Notes under the pieces: model-generated
Seen by the model: the letters and a program-made list of their open reading frames with translations, nothing else
Database searches by the model: none
What the model was told of the DNA's origin: nothing
Source of the DNA: VFMC01 sp046331225
GTDB lineage: Bacteria > Actinomycetota > Acidimicrobiia > Acidimicrobiales > Ilumatobacteraceae
Length of the DNA stretch: 64,000 bases
Assembly: GCA_046331225.1 (NCBI GenBank)
Contig: JAXLRF010000006.1
Span: 62,001-126,000, forward strand
Direction of reading: 5' to 3'
Translations under genes and position numbers: made by a program
In this document: piece by piece, positions 60,590 to 64,000 of the stretch
Layout: each line of letters opens with the position of its first letter
How positions within the stretch are numbered: position 1 is the stretch's first letter

Positions 60590-60808
60590 ATGAACGCACC
60601 GACCTGTCCGAACTGCGGCGCCCCGATCACGCGGGTCGTCGACGTGCCCTACGGCTGGTGGGAATGGGACAAGGCCACCGGCTCGTACCGGATGTGCACC
60701 GCCGCCACCCGCGTCGACGTCGCCCCCTGGGTGCACGTCGACTGCATGGGCGAGCTGCGCCACTTCCACCCGCAGAACCCGGTCGTGCCGGCGAAGGCGA
60801 GCTCGTGA
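60590..60808 (+). CDS. Small zinc-binding-type protein
   Basis: 72 residues. CPNCGAPI near the N-terminus, a single Cys in RMCTAATR and HVDCMGELRHFHP later provide a plausible Zn or iron site (C-x2-C plus Cys/His). GWWEWDKATGSYRMC is rich in aromatics. No named family. It overlaps the ferredoxin GTG by 4 nt (GTGA), so it is made with it and may be an assembly or docking subunit. Confidence 0.6.
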   Translation: MNAPTCPNCGAPITRVVDVPYGWWEWDKATGSYRMCTAATRVDVAPWVHVDCMGELRHFHPQNPVVPAKASS

Positions 60809-61197
60809 GCTTCCAGGTCCTGCAGGAGCGCTGCATCGGCTGCGGTGCGTGCGACTTCTCGTGTCCCACCAACGCGCTCACGAAGACGGACTCGTTCCTC
60901 GGCCTGTTCGAGATCGACCCGTACACGTGCGACGACTGCGGGATCTGCGTGGGCAAGTGCCCCGAGCGAGCGATCGTGAGCGATGCAGCCTGGCCCGTGT
61001 GCCACGGCCACGGCTGCCCGCTCACGTCGACCCGTCTGGCCGAGGTGCAGTGCTCGATCTGGCAGCGGCGCTGCCCCTCGTGCGGTACGACGATGTGGAG
61101 CACCGACGGCAGCGAGTTCAGCTGCCCGAAGTGCGACGACGGGCGCAAGGTGAGCTGCCCGAAGACCCGCATGCTCGAGCACGAACACGCACACTGA
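60805..61197 (+). CDS. 2x[4Fe-4S] ferredoxin with C-terminal zinc-ribbon/rubredoxin-like part
   Basis: 130 residues. CIGCGACDFSCP and CDDCGICVGKCP are two classical C-x2-C-x2-C-x3-C-P cluster motifs (residues ~9-65). After them come CHGHGC and CPSCGTTMW...FSCPKC, a C-x2-C pair plus another, like a ribbon or rubredoxin site. It would feed low-potential electrons to the diiron protein. The added C-terminal site is unusual for a soluble ferredoxin and is probably for partner docking or a third metal. Confidence 0.8.
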   Translation: MSFQVLQERCIGCGACDFSCPTNALTKTDSFLGLFEIDPYTCDDCGICVGKCPERAIVSDAAWPVCHGHGCPLTSTRLAEVQCSIWQRRCPSCGTTMWSTDGSEFSCPKCDDGRKVSCPKTRMLEHEHAH

Positions 61198-61221
61198 CCG
61201 TCGACCGCACAGACTGGGCGG

Positions 61222-61812
61222 ATGATCGATCCCGTCCTGAAGCGCAGCCTCGGCCAGATGATCAAGGGCGTCGAGGTGGTGGGCGCTCACCACGACGGCG
61301 TCACGCGAGCGTTCACGAGCCACTGGGTCACCCAGGTGAGCTTCGAGGAGCCGATCGTGATGTCGAGCGTGTCGCCCAAGCACGACACGTATCCGTTGAT
61401 GGTGGCGAGCGGTCGGTTCTCGGTGTCGATCCTCGCCGGTGACCAGGTCGACGTCGGCCAGTACTTCAGCTATCCGGGCCGCAAGTTCCGCTACCTCGCC
61501 GACGAGTACCTCGACGAGCTGCCCGACACGCGGCTGCCCGTGGTGCGCAACTGCATCGCCTGGCTGCACTGCGAGATCTTCCAGCAGATGACGATGCACG
61601 ACCACGAGCTGCTGTTCGCTCGCGTGGTCGAGGTGGGGCCGGGCCGGTTGAAGGAGCCGCCGCTGCTCTACTCGAGCCGTCTCGGCTGGCGGGTCACCGG
61701 TGACAAGGCACGCGAGCCGGGGGGGAGCATCCGCGACGCGCTGCTGGCGCGCCTGGCTGCCGCCGGATTCGACGACAGCGCCGACAGCGCCGACGACGAC
61801 ACCGACCAGTGA
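61222..61812 (+). CDS. Flavin reductase-like (FMN-binding split-barrel) protein
   Basis: A 196-residue flavin reductase-type split barrel. VVGAHHDGVTRAFTSHWVTQVSFEEPIVMSSVSPKHDTYPL (starting VVGAHHDGV) is the flavin-binding block, and ASGRFSVSILAGDQ the following strand, with VVEVGPGR near the C-terminus. It could reduce FMN/FAD with NAD(P)H or itself pass electrons to the ferredoxin. It lies 24 nt after the ferredoxin; a weak CAGACT box 6 nt before its ATG might allow separate expression. It ends 1 nt before the convergent protease stop. Confidence 0.8.
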   Translation: MIDPVLKRSLGQMIKGVEVVGAHHDGVTRAFTSHWVTQVSFEEPIVMSSVSPKHDTYPLMVASGRFSVSILAGDQVDVGQYFSYPGRKFRYLADEYLDELPDTRLPVVRNCIAWLHCEIFQQMTMHDHELLFARVVEVGPGRLKEPPLLYSSRLGWRVTGDKAREPGGSIRDALLARLAAAGFDDSADSADDDTDQ

Positions 61813-61813
61813 T

Positions 61814-63463
61814 TCAGCCGGGCTGCAGCGACGGGTCGGCCTCGCACTCGGCCAACACGCGATCGCGCATGTCGACGAACCCGTTCCAGACGGCGTCGGA
61901 GTCATCGGTGTCGGCGAGGTAGTCGAGCAGCGCCTGCTCGTCCACCAGGCGTCGAGCGGCGCACCGGGTGACGCCGTGCGACAGCTCGGGGTTCGACTCG
62001 GCCAGGTCGCCGACGAACTGGTTCTCGAACGAGATCGACCACGACGGGGTCATCACCGGCGCGTCGGGCACGGGAGGCCCCACTCGTCCGCACGACGTGA
62101 ACGTCACCACCGGCTTGCCGTCGGCGAGGCGGTCGCCGACGGTGACCTGGGTTCCTGCGGCCGCCGACCAGTCGTCGACCATCGCCGTGAGACGGGTGGC
62201 GTCGTCGGTGGATTCGACGCGCATGTCGACCTTCACGCACGTGTGGATGCCCTGGTGCACCACCACCAGCGCGCCGTCGCGCCAGGCGTCGAGCGTGTCG
62301 CGTACCTCCGCCCACGGCAGCCAGGTGTCGAACACGACGATCGCTTCGAACAGACCGAACGGGCGCGACGGCACCACGACCTCGGTGTGGGGCGGCGGTT
62401 CGGCCTCGAGCTGGTCGAGGAAACTGATCGGCTCGTCGTCCAGGTACTGCCAGGGATCGAACAGCCGCTCGTCGTCGGGTGGGTTGCGGATCGCCGCGTC
62501 GACCGCGGCCGTGCCGCCCTCGTCCTCGAGCACCGCGAGGAACGACGGGCCGACCACGTAGGGCTCGGCCTGCAGCTCGCCGATCGTCCACGGCAGCGCT
62601 GCGGTGGCCTCGGCGTCGTCGCCGAGGTAGAGCTCGTCGTTCACCTGCGCCTGCTCGTCGGTCGAGAGCGTCTCGACGTAGCGGTTCTCGATGCGCATCG
62701 CGTCGCCCTCGATCATCGCGAGCGAGTTCGGACCGGTGAACGACGACGAGTCGAAGTGCTGTGCCTGCACCGCGTGCGTGAGCTCGTGGACGAGCACGGT
62801 GCGCACCGGTGCGGTGAGCTGGTCGCCGCGCACCTTCACCCCGACACCGTCGAAGTAGCCGAGCACCAGCGAAGCGCCCGTGTCGCTCGCCGCATCCGCG
62901 TCGTAGTCGTCGGCGAGGCCGAGGCCCTCGTACATCGACCCCGCGTAGACGTCGGTGTCGTAGACGGGGTCGAAGCCGGTGAGGCCGGCGTCGAACTCGG
63001 CCGTCGGCAGGAACTCGACCTCGACGGGGTGGTCGAAGGTGAGCTCGCGCTGGTGCTCGACGAACGCCACCAGCGTCTCGATCCGTGAGTCCCACTGGTC
63101 CGGGTACGGGCTGTCGGGCTTGCGGCTCACGTTGAACGCCAGGATCGCGAACAGGATCACCGCGGGGAGCAGCTTCGCGATGAGCGCGGTCGTGAACCCG
63201 TTGCCGCGCCGCGGGCGCCATCGTCGTCGCGACGGCTGGTCCCACGTGATCGTCGGGACCACCACGCGCGACGGCGGCATCGGTGGGAGGCCGGGGCGCA
63301 CGGTCGCAGGATCGGGTGCCGCCCAGATGCGCGTGTCGTCCGTCGTCCCGCCCGGTCCCATGTCGTCACATCGGCACGCTGCCCGCTCGAGTTGAGAGCT
63401 GTTGCCGACCGGGCCGTCGCTGTCCTCACTCGGGTGATCACGACGACGCACGCCGTCCGTCAT
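61814..63463 (-). CDS. Membrane-anchored zincin-like metalloprotease
   Basis: A 549-residue protein. A ~120-residue Pro/Arg-rich cytoplasmic lead, one membrane helix (GFTTALIAKLLPAVILFAIL), and an extracytoplasmic domain with HELTH (His226, Glu227, His230) followed by AVQAQHF and, further on, IEGDAMRIENRY, which could give the third ligand, as in gluzincins. No family name is clear. ATG 63463 overlaps the promoter zone of the divergent gene; ATG 63361 is an alternative that removes part of the low-complexity lead. Confidence 0.7.
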   Translation of the reverse strand: MTDGVRRRDHPSEDSDGPVGNSSQLERAACRCDDMGPGGTTDDTRIWAAPDPATVRPGLPPMPPSRVVVPTITWDQPSRRRWRPRRGNGFTTALIAKLLPAVILFAILAFNVSRKPDSPYPDQWDSRIETLVAFVEHQRELTFDHPVEVEFLPTAEFDAGLTGFDPVYDTDVYAGSMYEGLGLADDYDADAASDTGASLVLGYFDGVGVKVRGDQLTAPVRTVLVHELTHAVQAQHFDSSSFTGPNSLAMIEGDAMRIENRYVETLSTDEQAQVNDELYLGDDAEATAALPWTIGELQAEPYVVGPSFLAVLEDEGGTAAVDAAIRNPPDDERLFDPWQYLDDEPISFLDQLEAEPPPHTEVVVPSRPFGLFEAIVVFDTWLPWAEVRDTLDAWRDGALVVVHQGIHTCVKVDMRVESTDDATRLTAMVDDWSAAAGTQVTVGDRLADGKPVVTFTSCGRVGPPVPDAPVMTPSWSISFENQFVGDLAESNPELSHGVTRCAARRLVDEQALLDYLADTDDSDAVWNGFVDMRDRVLAECEADPSLQPG

Positions 63464-63468
63464 GGCCG

Positions 63469-63474
63469 TAGGCT
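63469..63474 (+). promoter_or_regulatory. Leaderless-type -10 box (TAGGCT, 6 nt to GTG)
   Basis: TAGGCT, 6 nt, GTG 63481. It lies between two divergent start codons only 17 bp apart. Confidence 0.5.
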
Positions 63475-63480
63475 CGCCGC

Positions 63481-64000
63481 GTGACGACGTTGTCGGCCGG
63501 CCGCCCCCTCGAGCCGCAGCACCACACCGTCGCCCGCCACAGCACCGTGATCGTCGATCCCGAGCGGGACGGCCGGATGCTCGGTGTCGACGTCTGGTAC
63601 CCGGCACGCGAACCCGCCGACGACGACCTGGCTGCCCGGCAGAAGTCGACGTACGAGCTGTTCCCCGGTGTGTCGTTCGAGTCGGCGGGCGCGTTGCACG
63701 ACCTGCCCGCCAAGCCCGGGTCGTACCCGCTCATCCTGTTCAGCCATGGTCGCACGGGGATGCGCTTCGCGTACTCGCTGGTGTGCGAGGCCCTGGCAGC
63801 ACGCGGGGCGATCGTGGTGTCGAGCGACCACCCCGGCGACGTGCTGACCGACTGGCTGCTCGGCACCTTCGCCGACGACCGCACGAACGAGGTGAACCGT
63901 GTGGCCGACGCACACCTGTTGCTGCGGGCGTTCACCCACGGTCACCCGTCGATCGGCGTGGGCGTGCTCAACGCGGTCGACCACGACCGGATCGTGCTGA
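63481..64000 (+). CDS. Alpha/beta hydrolase (PAF-acetylhydrolase/dienelactone-type), 3' end outside window
   Basis: The first 173 residues. VDVWYPAREP is the early strand found in PAF-acetylhydrolase-like enzymes, YPLILFSHGRTGMRFAYSLVCEALAARGAIVVSSDHPGD (starting YPLILFSHG) provides the oxyanion-hole HG and the usual helix and strand. The nucleophile elbow G-x-S-x-G would come just after the window edge, so catalytic competence cannot be judged. Confidence 0.8.
   Translation, partial: MTTLSAGRPLEPQHHTVARHSTVIVDPERDGRMLGVDVWYPAREPADDDLAARQKSTYELFPGVSFESAGALHDLPAKPGSYPLILFSHGRTGMRFAYSLVCEALAARGAIVVSSDHPGDVLTDWLLGTFADDRTNEVNRVADAHLLLRAFTHGHPSIGVGVLNAVDHDRIVL

Overview
The window is about 70% G+C, with strong G/C preference at third codon positions, dense short operons and many GTG starts. 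Gene content includes polyprenol-phosphate sugar glycosyltransferases, AftD-like and PIG-V-like GT-C enzymes, a three-subunit xanthine-dehydrogenase-type molybdenum enzyme and class III-like PPK2. Together these suggest an actinomycete chromosome. An Acidimicrobiia (Ilumatobacter-like) origin is my best inference, but no marker gene in the window proves it. I see no rRNA, tRNA, phage, insertion sequence or cas gene.

Layout. 1-1.05 kb: a GMC flavoprotein (cut by the edge) with a small partner. 1.1-20.7 kb: a surface-glycan region with a DPM1-like polyprenol-phosphate sugar synthase, two tandem GT-C-like membrane proteins, a GT2-GtrA fusion, three acyltransferase-3 proteins (two fused to SGNH domains), two GT39-like transferases, a 1428-residue AftD-like arabinosyltransferase homologue and a PIG-V-like mannosyltransferase. 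The DPM1 and GtrA proteins would make and flip lipid-linked sugars, the GT-C enzymes would use them outside the membrane, and the acyltransferases would decorate the product. 20.8-25 kb: AlkA-like glycosylase, orphan chemoreceptor, crotonase, NTF2-like protein. 25-31.2 kb: complete oppABCDF-type transporter with a recognisable sigma-70-type promoter, a perfect CRP-type dyad and a UUCG hairpin after oppA. 31.3-36.5 kb: PPK2, the xanthine-dehydrogenase operon and a phosphoribosyltransferase. 36.5-39.3 kb: S2P/CBS protease and a carotenoid-desaturase-like flavoprotein. 39.4-47.3 kb: creatininase, M20 amidohydrolase, VOC protein, an NMT1/Ssu-type ABC transporter, a CodA-like deaminase and a luciferase-like monooxygenase, which looks like nitrogen scavenging from heterocycles or ureides. 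47.4-58.9 kb: GGT, GDPD, ALDH, Gfo/Idh, MFS, a MoCo-sulfurase-like NifS protein, acyl-CoA ligase and SirB1. 59.0-61.8 kb: a five-gene set of diiron protein, SCP2-like protein, zinc protein, 2x[4Fe-4S] ferredoxin with ribbon, and flavin reductase. Right edge: a membrane metalloprotease and a truncated alpha/beta hydrolase.

Two signals stand out. First, about twenty transcription units start with a TAnnnT hexamer usually 6-8 nt before the ATG/GTG and no Shine-Dalgarno, so leaderless expression appears to be the default, including several very tight or overlapping divergent promoters. Second, the 300-bp gap at 52.6-52.9 kb holds a tandem array of about 51-bp units whose GTGAG...CTCAC arms can pair in two alternative registers; it resembles no element I can name. 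The five-gene redox set at 59-61.8 kb, preceded by a 27-bp near-perfect palindrome, is the best candidate for an undescribed enzyme system.
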